From Pseudomonas alliivorans (GTDB lineage: Bacteria; Pseudomonadota; Gammaproteobacteria; Pseudomonadales; Pseudomonadaceae): 64,000 nucleotides of DNA. Location of the stretch: positions 202,936-266,935 of the forward strand of contig NZ_JAFFZW010000008.1 in NCBI RefSeq assembly GCF_017826695.1, read 5' to 3'. Under the pieces are notes generated by a model. The model was not told the DNA's origin. It saw only the letters and a program-made list of their open reading frames with translations, and made no database searches. Positions 33,392 to 43,177 of the stretch are shown piece after piece. Made by a program: the position numbers and the translations under genes. Every line of letters starts with the position of its first letter. The stretch's first letter is position 1.

Positions 33392-34528
33392 TCATTTCGA
33401 CTGAGCCGCCCAGAACCACTGGGTTCTCTTGCCTTTCAAGTGTTCGAACGCGGGCATGATTTCGCTTTCATTGAAAAACCGGCGGGAACGCGCCCGGGCA
33501 TTGCTGAACCAGTAGCCCGCCTGAGGACACGCCCGCCCCGCATCGACCGGCTGAGGAGGCTTTTCGTCAAAACGGGCGAACCATTGCGCGGTGGTCTCCT
33601 CGGTAAAGCCGAGCCCCGGCGCCAGGTAGGGGTGAAGATTGCCGGTGTCCTGCAACCGGATCGGCTTGATCACCTTGTTCACGGCTATATAGGACGCAGG
33701 TGCAAGCCGACCACGCTCGCCCAGCTCAGGCACCTCTCCGGCCCGGATCATCAGTCCTGTACTGTAGGCGTGGAAGACAATATCGCTGTGTGCGCTCAGC
33801 TGAGCCCGAAGCCTGTCACTGCTGCCCAGGCGCCTCACGAATGACTCGCCCAGAACGGTGTACCAGCCCACGCCCTTGATCCGGTCCAGCAGGCGAAGGC
33901 TTTCTATATGCGGCCCGGGATCGACCATCAGTCCTACATATTGCTGGGCCAACCGGTATTCCCACGACAGATACTGATGCCCGTCACTGGGAAGAATGCA
34001 GGCCAGGCTGCCAAAACCATGTTCAGCCTGTACTTCGCTGCTCAGGTACCGAATCCAGACTTCATAGTTTTTCAAGCCATCAGGCTCGGTCAGGTACGAC
34101 CAGGGCAATACCATCTTCAGGCAGGAAAGATCATTGTCGGCCTGCCCCTCGGAGGTGTTCATGACAAACAGGCTGTAGCTGGCAACTTCAGCCTGGGTAG
34201 CGCTGGAGATCGACCAGACGAACTGTTCCTGTGGCGAACCTTGCACCACCTGGCGTCGGCAAGAGGCAAACCCGGACGGCGTCAAGCGACGTGTACGTTT
34301 ATAAAACTGCCATTTGAGTACCGGCTTGAAGGCCGTGTAGAAACGTGAAAAGCAGGCTTCCACTCGCCGCTTTGCATCCTGCGTATGGCCCTTTCTGAAG
34401 TACAGCGTCGTGATGAGCCCCAGACGAACGACCGGCATTCCCTGCGACGAATCCACAGCGATACGTTCAGCCTGTCGCGCCAGCCGTGCAAGTGGACTCG
34501 TGCAGTCAAAAACAGCATGCGACATCAT
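33392..34528 (-). CDS. DUF3396 / type VI secretion immunity-like protein
   Basis: The 378-residue soluble protein shows the DUF3396 pattern. An early VRLGLITTLYFRKG strand precedes a central YEVWIRYLSSEVQAEHGFGSLA and YLSWEYRLAQQYVGLMVDPG, then IKGVGWYTVLGESFVRRLG. Family members include TsiV-type immunity proteins that neutralise type VI secretion effectors. No full-length effector or VgrG gene is adjacent; only a 60-residue Cys-containing protein precedes it, overlapping by four bases. GGAGG lies five bases before the ATG. It is therefore an orphan or acquired immunity gene, or it protects against an effector encoded elsewhere. Confidence 0.7.
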   Translation of the reverse strand: MMSHAVFDCTSPLARLARQAERIAVDSSQGMPVVRLGLITTLYFRKGHTQDAKRRVEACFSRFYTAFKPVLKWQFYKRTRRLTPSGFASCRRQVVQGSPQEQFVWSISSATQAEVASYSLFVMNTSEGQADNDLSCLKMVLPWSYLTEPDGLKNYEVWIRYLSSEVQAEHGFGSLACILPSDGHQYLSWEYRLAQQYVGLMVDPGPHIESLRLLDRIKGVGWYTVLGESFVRRLGSSDRLRAQLSAHSDIVFHAYSTGLMIRAGEVPELGERGRLAPASYIAVNKVIKPIRLQDTGNLHPYLAPGLGFTEETTAQWFARFDEKPPQPVDAGRACPQAGYWFSNARARSRRFFNESEIMPAFEHLKGKRTQWFWAAQSK

Positions 34529-34707
34529 TCGAACCTCCCCCGGCTGACATCCAGAGTGGGCCGTTTCAGAACCACATTCATGCCCCGGTCACGCGTCGGT
34601 CGGAGCGAAGTCCGGCGAGCGCAGTTCAGGCACCCGTCCGCCTCACAGGCTTTTGCATAACAGTCCATGTTTTCAGAGCATATAGGCGCAAGATTTCGCC
34701 TGGACAT
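34525..34707 (-). CDS. 60-residue Cys-containing small protein upstream of the immunity gene
   Basis: The short frame starts MSRRNLAPICSENMDCYAKA and has Cys residues at C10, C16, C21, C27 and C30, followed by a basic tail ending DVSRGRFE. GAGGGAAG precedes its ATG by four bases and its stop overlaps the DUF3396 start as ATGA, so translation of the pair is coupled. It is too short to be a full effector. It may be a remnant of an effector's C terminus, a miniprotein, or a leader for the immunity gene. Family not recognised. Confidence 0.5.
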   Translation of the reverse strand: MSRRNLAPICSENMDCYAKACEADGCLNCARRTSLRPTRDRGMNVVLKRPTLDVSRGRFE

Positions 34708-34979
34708 GCAACTTCCCTCTCACAATGTCGATTAAGGAGCGAAGAGTGAAGGGAGTTTCGAGGCGGAGCAATACACGGAATTTAGTTTGGGAAATCAGCT
34801 ACATGTTTCAGGAAATGTCCTACCGGAATCCTACAACACCATGTCATCCCGTGCCGTAAATCCTGATGACAGACGCCTGTCGGCGCACGTGAATGTCAGC
34901 AAACGGTAAACTTCTTGTTTACCGCAATTAAATTGAAATCAGAGGGTGCCCAACCGGAACCCGAGCGCGTTATATTCAG

Positions 34980-35633
34980 TCAGCTATCACTTCGGTGCTG
35001 TGACGTCAGCAATGACGGGCTGAAGCGCAGCATGTCCATGCAGACTTCCACCAGCTGTTCGGATTCCGACGGCAGCGAATAACTGTCAGGTACCAACAGC
35101 CACTGGTAAATGATGCCATTGATGTATGAAAACAGAGCGACCGCTGCGCGGGCCGTATCCAGACCTGCTGGCAATTGCCCCTGACGCACGGCATTGCTCA
35201 GCCCCAACTGAATACGCTCGTGACACTGGATGGCGTTCTCTTGACGCTGACGACGGAAATCACACATCTCGTCAGTAAACTCGCATTTATGAAAAAGGAT
35301 TTCATTGATGCGACGGGTTTTAGGGTCAAGTGCAAGCTCATGAAACAGATGAACCAAGAGATTCTTCATGCACCCCAATGGGTCTTCTTCGTCTTCGTCC
35401 TGACTGGCCTGCGCCATTTCGTCGAGCGGTTCCTGCAGGCTATCCAGCATCGCCTGAACCAGATCGGCCTTGTTGTTGAAGTGCCAATAGATGGCTCCCC
35501 TCGTCACACCGGCAAGCGTCGCGATGTCGGCCAGCGTCGTGCGAGCGACGCCACGCTCGTAAAAAGCCTGCTCGGCAGCCTCCAGTATCTGGCTGCGAGT
35601 GATCTGAGCTTCCTCTTTGGTGCGACGAACCAT
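34980..35633 (-). CDS. pmeR: TetR-family repressor of the mexAB-oprM efflux operon (PmeR/TtgR-like)
   Basis: About 217 residues. It begins MVRRTKEEAQITRSQILEAA with a TetR helix-turn-helix (RTTLADIATLAGVTRGAIYWHF), which matches TtgR and AcrR-type repressors, followed by a helical ligand-binding domain. It is divergent from mexA across an intergenic region with a TtgR-like operator. In P. syringae the equivalent repressor PmeR releases the operator on binding plant phenolics and drugs. The start is set at the ATG with GAGG upstream, not at the longer frame. Confidence 0.85.
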   Translation of the reverse strand: MVRRTKEEAQITRSQILEAAEQAFYERGVARTTLADIATLAGVTRGAIYWHFNNKADLVQAMLDSLQEPLDEMAQASQDEDEEDPLGCMKNLLVHLFHELALDPKTRRINEILFHKCEFTDEMCDFRRQRQENAIQCHERIQLGLSNAVRQGQLPAGLDTARAAVALFSYINGIIYQWLLVPDSYSLPSESEQLVEVCMDMLRFSPSLLTSQHRSDS

Positions 35634-35769
35634 GGCAATCAACCTCAAAAAATTCTCTTCAGGCACCTTTGCGGTTCACGGCCTGAAGATAAAACCGGGC
35701 GGCAGTTGTTTCGCCTTGTCCCGAACCCGCTGATGGCACCCTTCGCGGCGAATGATTGCACGGGGAAGG

Positions 35770-35799
35770 TATTTACAAACAGCCATGAATGTAAGTATA
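35770..35799. promoter_or_regulatory. TtgR/PmeR-type operator in the mexA promoter
   Basis: The inverted repeat TTACA-N12-TGTAA lies inside TATTTACAAAC...ATGAATGTAAGTATA. As I recall, this closely matches the P. putida TtgR operator that overlaps the ttgABC promoter. It is placed between the divergent repressor and mexA. Confidence 0.75.
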
Positions 35800-35887
35800 T
35801 TCCTTAGCATGCTACTTATCTAGCCGAAATATTTTTTAACACTTCAACACTCTGTTGAGTAAACAGGCTCCTGCCCCGAGGATCTTC

Positions 35888-37039
35888 ATGCAATTCAAGC
35901 CAGCTGTTACCGTTCTGGTCACTGCCGTCGCCCTGGCAACCCTGCTCAGCGGTTGTGGCAAGAAGGAGCAGGAGGCACCGCCTCCGCAGACCCCTGAGGT
36001 CGGTGTAGTCACACTGAAAGCCCAGCCATACACGTTGACCACCGAACTGCCCGGCCGAACCACCGCGTTCCGCGTGGCTGAAGTCCGGCCGCAGGTCAAT
36101 GGCATCATTCTCAAACGCCTGTTCACCGAAGGCGGTGACGTAAAGGCCGGTCAGCAGCTGTATCAGATCGATCCGTCCATCTATGACGCGAACGTGAACA
36201 GCGCCAAGGCGACCCTGCAGTCGGCCAAGTCGATGTCCGACCGTTACAAGCAACTGGTCAATGAGCAGGCCGTCAGCCGTCAGGAGTACGACACAGCGCT
36301 GGCGTCGACCCAGGAAGCCCAGGCCACGTTGCAAACCGCACAGATCAACCTGCGTTTCACCAAGGTACTGGCGCCGATTTCCGGGCGCATCGGTCGTTCT
36401 GCCGTCACCGAAGGTGCGCTGGTCAGCAATGGCCAGACCAACGCGATGGCAACGATCCAGCAACTGGATCCGATCTACGTGGACGTCAATCAGTCCTCCG
36501 CGGACATGCTCAAACTGCGTGCCGATCTGGCCAGCGGCCGGTTGCAGAAGTCGGGCGACAACTCTGCTTCGGTCAAGCTGACCCTGGAAGACGGCAGTGA
36601 ATACGCACAGGAAGGCAAGCTTGAGTTCTCCGAAGTGTCGGTCGATCAGGCCACCGGCTCGGTGACCCTGCGCGCTGTGTTCCCCAACCCGGATCACGTG
36701 CTGCTGCCCGGCATGTTCGTACACGCTCAGCTGAAGGCTGGCGTCAACAGCAAGGCCATCCTCGCGCCACAACAAGGCGTGACCCGCGACCTGAAAGGTA
36801 CGCCGACCGCCCTGGTGGTCAACAAGGACAACAAGGTCGAACAGCGTGAACTGGTCACCAGCCGTACCGCCGGTGCCTATTGGCTGATCGAAAAAGGCCT
36901 GAATGAAGGTGACCGCGTGATCACCGAAGGTCTGCAATACGTCAAACCAGGCGCTGAAGTGAAGGTCAAGGAAGCAACCAACCTCACCGCTGACCAGTCT
37001 GCCAATGCTGCCCCTGCTGCCACTGGCAAAGGTGAGTGA
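35888..37039 (+). CDS. mexA: RND efflux periplasmic adaptor lipoprotein
   Basis: The 383-residue membrane-fusion protein has a lipoprotein signal (LLSGC, acylated C23). Its lipoyl/barrel-sandwich halves (VRPQVNGIILKRLFTEGGDVKAGQQLY and TKVLAPISGRIGRSAVTEGALV) flank a coiled-coil hairpin (NSAKATLQSAKSMSDRYKQL). It anchors in the inner membrane and links MexB to OprM. GAGGA precedes the ATG by five bases; the longer open frame does not. It is first in the mexA-mexB-oprM operon, with three bases before mexB. Confidence 0.95.
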   Translation: MQFKPAVTVLVTAVALATLLSGCGKKEQEAPPPQTPEVGVVTLKAQPYTLTTELPGRTTAFRVAEVRPQVNGIILKRLFTEGGDVKAGQQLYQIDPSIYDANVNSAKATLQSAKSMSDRYKQLVNEQAVSRQEYDTALASTQEAQATLQTAQINLRFTKVLAPISGRIGRSAVTEGALVSNGQTNAMATIQQLDPIYVDVNQSSADMLKLRADLASGRLQKSGDNSASVKLTLEDGSEYAQEGKLEFSEVSVDQATGSVTLRAVFPNPDHVLLPGMFVHAQLKAGVNSKAILAPQQGVTRDLKGTPTALVVNKDNKVEQRELVTSRTAGAYWLIEKGLNEGDRVITEGLQYVKPGAEVKVKEATNLTADQSANAAPAATGKGE

Positions 37040-37042
37040 TAG

Positions 37043-40000
37043 ATGTCCAGATTCTTTATTGACCGCCCCATCTTCGCCTGGGTATTAGCCCTGGTGATCA
37101 TGTTGGTAGGCACGCTTTCGATCATGAAGCTGCCGATCAACCAATACCCGGCCATCGCACCGACGGCCATCGATATCCAGGTCACTTACCCGGGTGCTTC
37201 TGCACAGACCGTGCAGGACACCGTGGTACAGATCATCGAGCAACAGCTCAACGGTATCGACAACCTGCGTTATGTTTCCTCGGACAGTAACTCCGACGGC
37301 AGCATGACCATCACCGTAACCTTCAATCAGGGCACCAACCCTGACACAGCTCAGGTACAGGTGCAGAACAAGCTCAACCTGGCCACCCCGCTGCTGCCGC
37401 AAGAAGTACAGCAACAGGGTCTGCGGGTGACCAAGTCGGTGAAGAACTTCCTGCTGGTGATCGGCCTCGTGGCCGAAGACGGCACACTGACCCGTGAAGA
37501 CTTGTCCAACTACATCGTTTCCAACATCCAGGACCCGATCTCGCGGACTTCAGGCGTGGGTGACTTCCAGGTGTTCGGTTCGCAGTATGCAATGCGCATC
37601 TGGCTGGACCCGGCCAAGCTCAACAACTTCCAGCTGACGCCTGTGGACGTGACCACCGCGGTCAGCGCGCAGAACGTGCAGATCGCGACCGGTCAGCTGG
37701 GCGGCCTGCCAGCGCTTCCCGGCACTCAGTTGAACGCAACCATCATCGGCAAGACACGCCTGCAGACCGCCGAGCAGTTCGGCAACATCCTGCTCAAAGT
37801 CAACACCGACGGTTCGCAAGTTCGCCTCAAGGACGTAGCTCGTATCGCGCTGGGCGGTCAGAACTACAGCATCGACGCACAGTTCAACGGCAAACCGGCT
37901 TCCGGTATGGCGATCAAACTGGCCTCGGGTGCCAACGCCCTCGATACCGCCAAAGCAATTCGCGCCACCATCAGCGAGCTGGAGCCTTTCTTTCCGCCCG
38001 GCATGAAAGTCGTCTACCCGTATGACACTACCCCGACCGTAACGGAATCCATCAGCGGTGTGGTTCACACCCTGATCGAAGCCATCGTGCTGGTTTTCCT
38101 GGTGATGTACCTGTTCCTGCAGAACCTGCGCGCGACCATCATCACCACGATGACGGTGCCGGTGGTATTGCTGGGTACGTTCGGCATTCTTGCCGCGTTC
38201 GGCTTCACCATCAACACGCTGACCATGTTCGGCATGATTCTGGCCATCGGACTTCTGGTGGACGATGCCATCGTGGTGGTGGAAAACGTCGAACGGGTGA
38301 TGGCCGAGGAGCATCTGTCTCCTAAAGAGGCCACGCAGAAATCCATGGACCAGATCCAGGGTGCGCTGGTCGGTATCGCGATGGTGCTCTCGGCGGTGCT
38401 GCTGCCGATGGCGTTCTTCGGCGGCTCCACCGGTGTGATCTACAAGCAGTTCTCGATCACCATTGTTTCCGCGATGGCCCTCTCGGTCCTCGTGGCCCTG
38501 ATCTTCACCCCGGCGCTGTGCGCCACGATGCTCAAACCTCTCGATCCGGAGAAACACGGCCAACCCAAGCGCGGATTCTTCGGCTGGTTCAACCGGACCT
38601 TCGACCGCAGCGTGGTCAGCTACGAAAACGGCGTGAAGCGCATGGTGACCCACAAGTTGCCGGCCTTCGTCGTGTACCTGATCATCGTGGCCGGCATGAT
38701 CTGGCTGTTCACCCGTATCCCGGCGGCGTTCCTGCCAGAAGAAGACCAGGGCGTCATCTTCGCCCAGGTCCAGACACCGGCTGGTTCTTCCGCAGAGCGC
38801 ACGCAGAAAGTCATCGATGAGATGCGCGACTTCCTGCTCGACAAGGAAAACGGCGAAGGCAAGGGCGTGAACTCGGTGTTCAGCGTCAACGGCTTCAACT
38901 TCGCCGGTCGCGGTCAAAGCTCCGGTCTGGCGTTCGTGATGCTCAAGCCGTGGGACGAGCGTGATGCCGAGACCACTGTGTTCAAGATCGCCGAACGAGC
39001 TCAGGCACACTTCGCCAGCTTCCGTGACGCCATGGTGTTCGCGGTCGTACCGCCATCGGTACTGGAACTTGGTAACGCCACCGGTTTCGACGTTTACCTG
39101 CAGGACCAGGGCGGTGTCGGTCACCAGAAATTGCTTGATGCACGCAACCAGTTCCTGGGCATGGCGGCACAAAGCAAGATTCTGGCGGGCGTACGTCCCA
39201 ACGGCCTGAACGACGAACCGCAGTATCAACTGACAGTGGACGACGAGAAAGCCAGCGCCCTGGGCATTACCCTGTCCAACATCAACCAGACCCTGTCCAT
39301 CGCGCTGGGCGGCAGCTACGTCAACGACTTCATCGACCGTGGTCGGGTGAAGAAGGTTTACGTGCAGGGCGAAGCCTTCAGCCGCATGACGCCTGAAGAC
39401 CTGCAGAAGTGGTACGTGCGCAATGACAGCGGCACCATGGTGCCCTTGTCGGCCATTGCCAGCGGTGAGTGGATCTACGGTTCGCCCAAACTGTCGCGTT
39501 ATAACGGCGTAGCAGCCATGGAAGTGCTGGGTACACCTGCTCCGGGCTACAGCTCCGGACAGGCAATGGCGGAAGTGGAAGCCATCGCTCAGAAACTGCC
39601 TGCCGGTATTGGCTATTCGTTTACCGGCCTGTCGTTCGAAGAACGTCTGTCCGGTTCTCAGGCACCGGCGCTGTACGCACTGTCCATGCTGGTGGTGTTC
39701 CTCTGTCTGGCAGCGCTGTACGAAAGCTGGTCGATTCCGATTGCGGTCATGCTCGTGGTGCCGCTCGGCGTGATCGGTGCCCTGATGGCGACCAGTCTGC
39801 GTGGGCTGTCCAACGACGTGTTCTTCCAGGTGGGCCTGCTGGTGACGGTGGGGCTGGCGGCGAAGAACGCCATTCTGATTGTCGAGTTCGCCAAGGAACT
39901 GCATGAGCAGGGCAAATCGCTGGTCGAGTCGGCGATGGAAGCTTGCCGGATGCGCCTGCGTCCGATCATCATGACCTCGATGGCGTTCATCCTCGGCGTG

Positions 40001-40198
40001 GTTCCGCTGGCAATCTCCAGCGGCGCCGGTTCGGGCAGCCAGCACGCCATCGGTACAGGCGTGATCGGCGGTATGATCACCGCAACGATCCTGGCGATCT
40101 TCTGGGTGCCTATGTTCTACGTCGCCGTGTCGTCGGTGTTCAAAGGCAAAGACAAATCAAACAAGCAACACGTCAAAACTACCGAGGCTGGCCAATGA
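37043..40198 (+). CDS. mexB: RND efflux pump, inner-membrane transporter
   Basis: The 1051-residue HAE1-family proton/drug antiporter begins MSRFFIDRPIFAWVLALVIM, as in AcrB and MexB. It has 12 membrane helices and two large periplasmic loops. The proton-relay Asp pair is in LLVDDAIVVVENVERVM in helix 4. Length and sequence match MexB/AcrB closely. It exports lipophilic drugs, detergents and plant phenolics through the tripartite pump with MexA and OprM. Its TGA overlaps the oprM ATG by four bases. Confidence 0.96.
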   Translation: MSRFFIDRPIFAWVLALVIMLVGTLSIMKLPINQYPAIAPTAIDIQVTYPGASAQTVQDTVVQIIEQQLNGIDNLRYVSSDSNSDGSMTITVTFNQGTNPDTAQVQVQNKLNLATPLLPQEVQQQGLRVTKSVKNFLLVIGLVAEDGTLTREDLSNYIVSNIQDPISRTSGVGDFQVFGSQYAMRIWLDPAKLNNFQLTPVDVTTAVSAQNVQIATGQLGGLPALPGTQLNATIIGKTRLQTAEQFGNILLKVNTDGSQVRLKDVARIALGGQNYSIDAQFNGKPASGMAIKLASGANALDTAKAIRATISELEPFFPPGMKVVYPYDTTPTVTESISGVVHTLIEAIVLVFLVMYLFLQNLRATIITTMTVPVVLLGTFGILAAFGFTINTLTMFGMILAIGLLVDDAIVVVENVERVMAEEHLSPKEATQKSMDQIQGALVGIAMVLSAVLLPMAFFGGSTGVIYKQFSITIVSAMALSVLVALIFTPALCATMLKPLDPEKHGQPKRGFFGWFNRTFDRSVVSYENGVKRMVTHKLPAFVVYLIIVAGMIWLFTRIPAAFLPEEDQGVIFAQVQTPAGSSAERTQKVIDEMRDFLLDKENGEGKGVNSVFSVNGFNFAGRGQSSGLAFVMLKPWDERDAETTVFKIAERAQAHFASFRDAMVFAVVPPSVLELGNATGFDVYLQDQGGVGHQKLLDARNQFLGMAAQSKILAGVRPNGLNDEPQYQLTVDDEKASALGITLSNINQTLSIALGGSYVNDFIDRGRVKKVYVQGEAFSRMTPEDLQKWYVRNDSGTMVPLSAIASGEWIYGSPKLSRYNGVAAMEVLGTPAPGYSSGQAMAEVEAIAQKLPAGIGYSFTGLSFEERLSGSQAPALYALSMLVVFLCLAALYESWSIPIAVMLVVPLGVIGALMATSLRGLSNDVFFQVGLLVTVGLAAKNAILIVEFAKELHEQGKSLVESAMEACRMRLRPIIMTSMAFILGVVPLAISSGAGSGSQHAIGTGVIGGMITATILAIFWVPMFYVAVSSVFKGKDKSNKQHVKTTEAGQ

Positions 40199-41655
40199 GC
40201 AAGTCCCTGATCTCTCTGGCAGTTACCGCGTTCATTCTCGGCGGCTGCTCCCTGATCCCCGAGTACAAGCAGCCGGAAGCGCCGGTCGCCGCTCAATACC
40301 CGCAAGGTCCGGCGTACTCGCCGGCCGAAGCGGCCAAGATGGCTGCCGCCGAACAGGGCTGGCGCGAGTTCTTCCGTGATCCGGCGCTGCAACGCCTGAT
40401 CCAGACCGCGCTGGTCAACAACCGCGACCTGCGTGTCGCGGCCCTGAACATCGACGCCTACCGTGCGCAGTACCGCATCCAGCGTGCGGACCTGCTGCCT
40501 GCGGTTTCCGCCAATGGCAGCGGCAGCCGTCAGCGCGTTCCGGGTGACCAGACGCAGACCGGCCAGTCGGCCATCACCAGCAGCTATTCGGCTACTCTGG
40601 GCGTCAGCGCCTATGAGCTGGACCTGTTCGGTCGTGTCCGCAGCCTCAGCCAGCAGGCTCTGGAAACCTACTTCGCCAGCGAAGAGGCACGTCGCAGCAC
40701 CCAGATCAGTCTGGTGGCTAACGTCGCCAATGCCTACCTGACCTGGCAGGCCGACAAGGAACTGCTCAAGCTGACGCAGGACACCCTCAAGACCTACGAA
40801 GAAAGCTATCGCCTGACTTCGCGCAGCAATGAAGTCGGTGTTTCTTCGGCTCTGGACCTGAGCCAGTCGCGGACCGCTGTCGAAAGCGCCCGCGCCCGTC
40901 TGGCGCAGTATCAGCGTCTGGTCGCACAGGACCAGAACAATCTGGTGCTGTTGCTGGGCACGGGGCTGCCTGACAACCTGCCAGCGAGCCAGTTGCTCGA
41001 CTCCGACATGCTGACCGAAATGCCGGCCGGCTTGCCGTCCGATCTGTTGCAACGTCGTCCGGACATTCTGGAAGCCGAGCACACGCTCAAGGCCGCCAAC
41101 GCCAACATCGGTGCCGCACGTGCTGCGTTCTTCCCGAGCATCAGCCTGACGGCAAGCGCGGGCACCAGCAGCACCGAATTGTCCGGTCTGTTCAAGGGCG
41201 GTTCGGGCACCTGGCTGTTCCAGCCGAGCATCAATATTCCGATCTTCAACGCCGGCAGCCTGCGCGCCAGCCTGGATTACTCGAAGATCCAGAAGGAAAT
41301 CAGCGTCGCCAACTACGAGAAGGCGATTCAGACCGCCTTCCAGGAAGTGTCCGACGGCCTGGCCTCGCGCAAGACCTACGACGAACAACTCCAGGCACAG
41401 CGTGACTTCGTCACCGCCAACCAGGACTACTACCGTCTGGCCGAGCGTCGCTACCGCATCGGGATCGACAGCAACCTGACGTTCCTCGATGCCCAGCGTT
41501 CGCTATTCAGCGCGCAACAAACGCTGATCACCGACCGTCTTGCGCAGCTGACCAGTGAGGTCAATCTGTACAAGGCCCTCGGCGGCGGCTGGTACGAGAA
41601 GACAGGTCAGACCGCAACGATCGACAAAGAGAAGCCGTCGATCCAGCTGTTCTGA
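40195..41655 (+). CDS. oprM: RND efflux outer-membrane channel lipoprotein
   Basis: The 486-residue NodT/OprM-family factor has a lipobox LGGC (C18) and the two repeats of the TolC-like fold, including NLDLRVAALNIDAYRAQYRI-like and RPDILEAEHTLKAANANIGAARAAFFPSISL-type helices. A long in-frame extension into mexB is not used; the ATG overlapping the mexB stop is the natural start. It forms the trimeric outer-membrane tunnel of the pump. A strong terminator closes the operon. Confidence 0.95.
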   Translation: MSKSLISLAVTAFILGGCSLIPEYKQPEAPVAAQYPQGPAYSPAEAAKMAAAEQGWREFFRDPALQRLIQTALVNNRDLRVAALNIDAYRAQYRIQRADLLPAVSANGSGSRQRVPGDQTQTGQSAITSSYSATLGVSAYELDLFGRVRSLSQQALETYFASEEARRSTQISLVANVANAYLTWQADKELLKLTQDTLKTYEESYRLTSRSNEVGVSSALDLSQSRTAVESARARLAQYQRLVAQDQNNLVLLLGTGLPDNLPASQLLDSDMLTEMPAGLPSDLLQRRPDILEAEHTLKAANANIGAARAAFFPSISLTASAGTSSTELSGLFKGGSGTWLFQPSINIPIFNAGSLRASLDYSKIQKEISVANYEKAIQTAFQEVSDGLASRKTYDEQLQAQRDFVTANQDYYRLAERRYRIGIDSNLTFLDAQRSLFSAQQTLITDRLAQLTSEVNLYKALGGGWYEKTGQTATIDKEKPSIQLF

Positions 41656-41681
41656 TCCGTTGGCTCTGATCAACGCGTAAT

Positions 41682-41712
41682 AAAAAACCCACCGGATCCG
41701 GTGGGTTTTTTT
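41682..41712 (+). terminator. intrinsic terminator of mexAB-oprM
   Basis: AAACCCACCGGATCCGGTGGGTTTTTTT is a near-perfect palindrome with flanking A- and T-runs, so it may act bidirectionally for the convergent pcaT gene. Confidence 0.92.
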
Positions 41713-41733
41713 ATGCCTGCAAAACAGCGCTGA

Positions 41734-43035
41734 TCAATGATCGTGATGCAGGTAAGCGGGCTCCTTGGGCAGGCGCAGGCTGAACAGGAACGCGATTGCC
41801 ATCATCGCCGTCACGTACCAATAGAAGCTGTTCTCCATCCCCGCACTCTTAAGCTTCAAGGCGACGAATTCGGCCGAGCCGCCAAACGCTGCGTTGGCCA
41901 CCGCGTAGGCCAGACCGACACCCAGAGCGCGGACCTGGGGCGGGAACATCTCGGCCTTCACCAGCCCGCTGATCGAGGTGTAGAAGCTGACGATGGCCAA
42001 TGCCAGGGTAATCAGAACAAACGCCATGAACGGATGGGTGTTGGTTTTCAGGGTCATCAGAATTGGCACCGTACACAGCGTACCCAGCGCGCCGAACCAC
42101 AGCATCGAGTTACGTCGGCCGATACGGTCTGCCAGCATGCCGAACAAAGGCTGCATGCACATGTAAAGGAACAGTGCACCGGTCATGATGTAACTGGCGG
42201 TCTTGGCTTCCATGCCACCGGTGTTCACCAGGTATTTCTGCATGTACGTGGTAAAGGTGTAGAAAATCAAAGAACCGCCTGCGGTGTAACCCAGCACGGT
42301 AATGAACGCAGCCTTGTGGTGGGTGAACAGTGCCTTGATGCTACCCGCATCCTTGTCCTGACGGCTTTCCGCGGTGGTGGTTTCATTCAGCGTGCGACGC
42401 AGCAGCAAGGCAATGACCGCCGCCGCCGCGCCGATGACGAACGGGATACGCCAGCCGTAGTCGCGCAGCTCTTCAGTGGTGAGAAATTGCTGGAGGATGA
42501 CCACGGTCAGCACCGCCAGCAACTGACCGCCAATCAGGGTCACGTACTGGAACGAGGCATAGAAACCACGCTGCCCGCGCAACGCCACTTCGCTCATGTA
42601 GGTGGCCGTGGTGCCGTATTCGCCGCCGACCGACAAGCCTTGAAGCAGACGCGCCATCAACAGCAGTGCCGGCGCCCAGGCGCCAATCGACGCGTAGGTC
42701 GGCAGACACGCGATGATCAACGAGCCGGCACACATCATGGTCACCGAGATCAGCATGGAATTCTTGCGACCATGCTTGTCTGCGACCCTGCCAAACAGCC
42801 AGCCGCCAATCGGTCGCATCAGAAAACCGGCAGCGAACACGCCTGCGGTATTGAGCAACTGAACGGTCGGATCATCGGAAGGAAAGAAAGCAGGCGCGAA
42901 GTAGATCGCGCAGAAGGCGTAAATATAAAAGTCGAACCATTCGACCAGATTCCCGGAAGAGGCGCCGACAATCGCGAAGATTCTTTTGCTTCGCTCCTCG
43001 CCGGTGTAATGCGGTGCTTTTGATGTTGTCGTCAT
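41734..43035 (-). CDS. pcaT: beta-ketoadipate/dicarboxylate permease, MFS metabolite:H+ symporter
   Basis: The 433-residue protein has 12 helices and MHS signatures (GNLVEWFDFYIYAFCAIYF, RPIGGWLFGRVADKHGRKNS, LLQGLSVGGEYGTTATYMSE). It lies next to pcaF at the end of the pca cluster, which in Pseudomonas encodes the PcaT carrier for beta-ketoadipate and related dicarboxylates. GGGGAC lies before the ATG at 43035, which is preferred over an upstream alternative. It has the same fold as kgtP in this window but is clearly a separate lineage. Confidence 0.85.
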   Translation of the reverse strand: MTTTSKAPHYTGEERSKRIFAIVGASSGNLVEWFDFYIYAFCAIYFAPAFFPSDDPTVQLLNTAGVFAAGFLMRPIGGWLFGRVADKHGRKNSMLISVTMMCAGSLIIACLPTYASIGAWAPALLLMARLLQGLSVGGEYGTTATYMSEVALRGQRGFYASFQYVTLIGGQLLAVLTVVILQQFLTTEELRDYGWRIPFVIGAAAAVIALLLRRTLNETTTAESRQDKDAGSIKALFTHHKAAFITVLGYTAGGSLIFYTFTTYMQKYLVNTGGMEAKTASYIMTGALFLYMCMQPLFGMLADRIGRRNSMLWFGALGTLCTVPILMTLKTNTHPFMAFVLITLALAIVSFYTSISGLVKAEMFPPQVRALGVGLAYAVANAAFGGSAEFVALKLKSAGMENSFYWYVTAMMAIAFLFSLRLPKEPAYLHHDH

Positions 43036-43177
43036 TATTGTCCCCAAATGAAACTGTCCATAAGACACAATCTGTAACACCCTGCCGCCTCAAGCACAAC
43101 AACCCGGGCCATCAGCCTGTCTTTTCGTGGAGACAGATCGATGAACCGGGTTGCTGAACAACGCAAAAAAAGGGACG

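Noticed and set aside
37550..40045. 831-codon open frame antisense to mexB
   Set aside because: It is a shadow of the strongly biased GC-rich codons of mexB; low-complexity His/Arg/Gln composition and no ribosome site.
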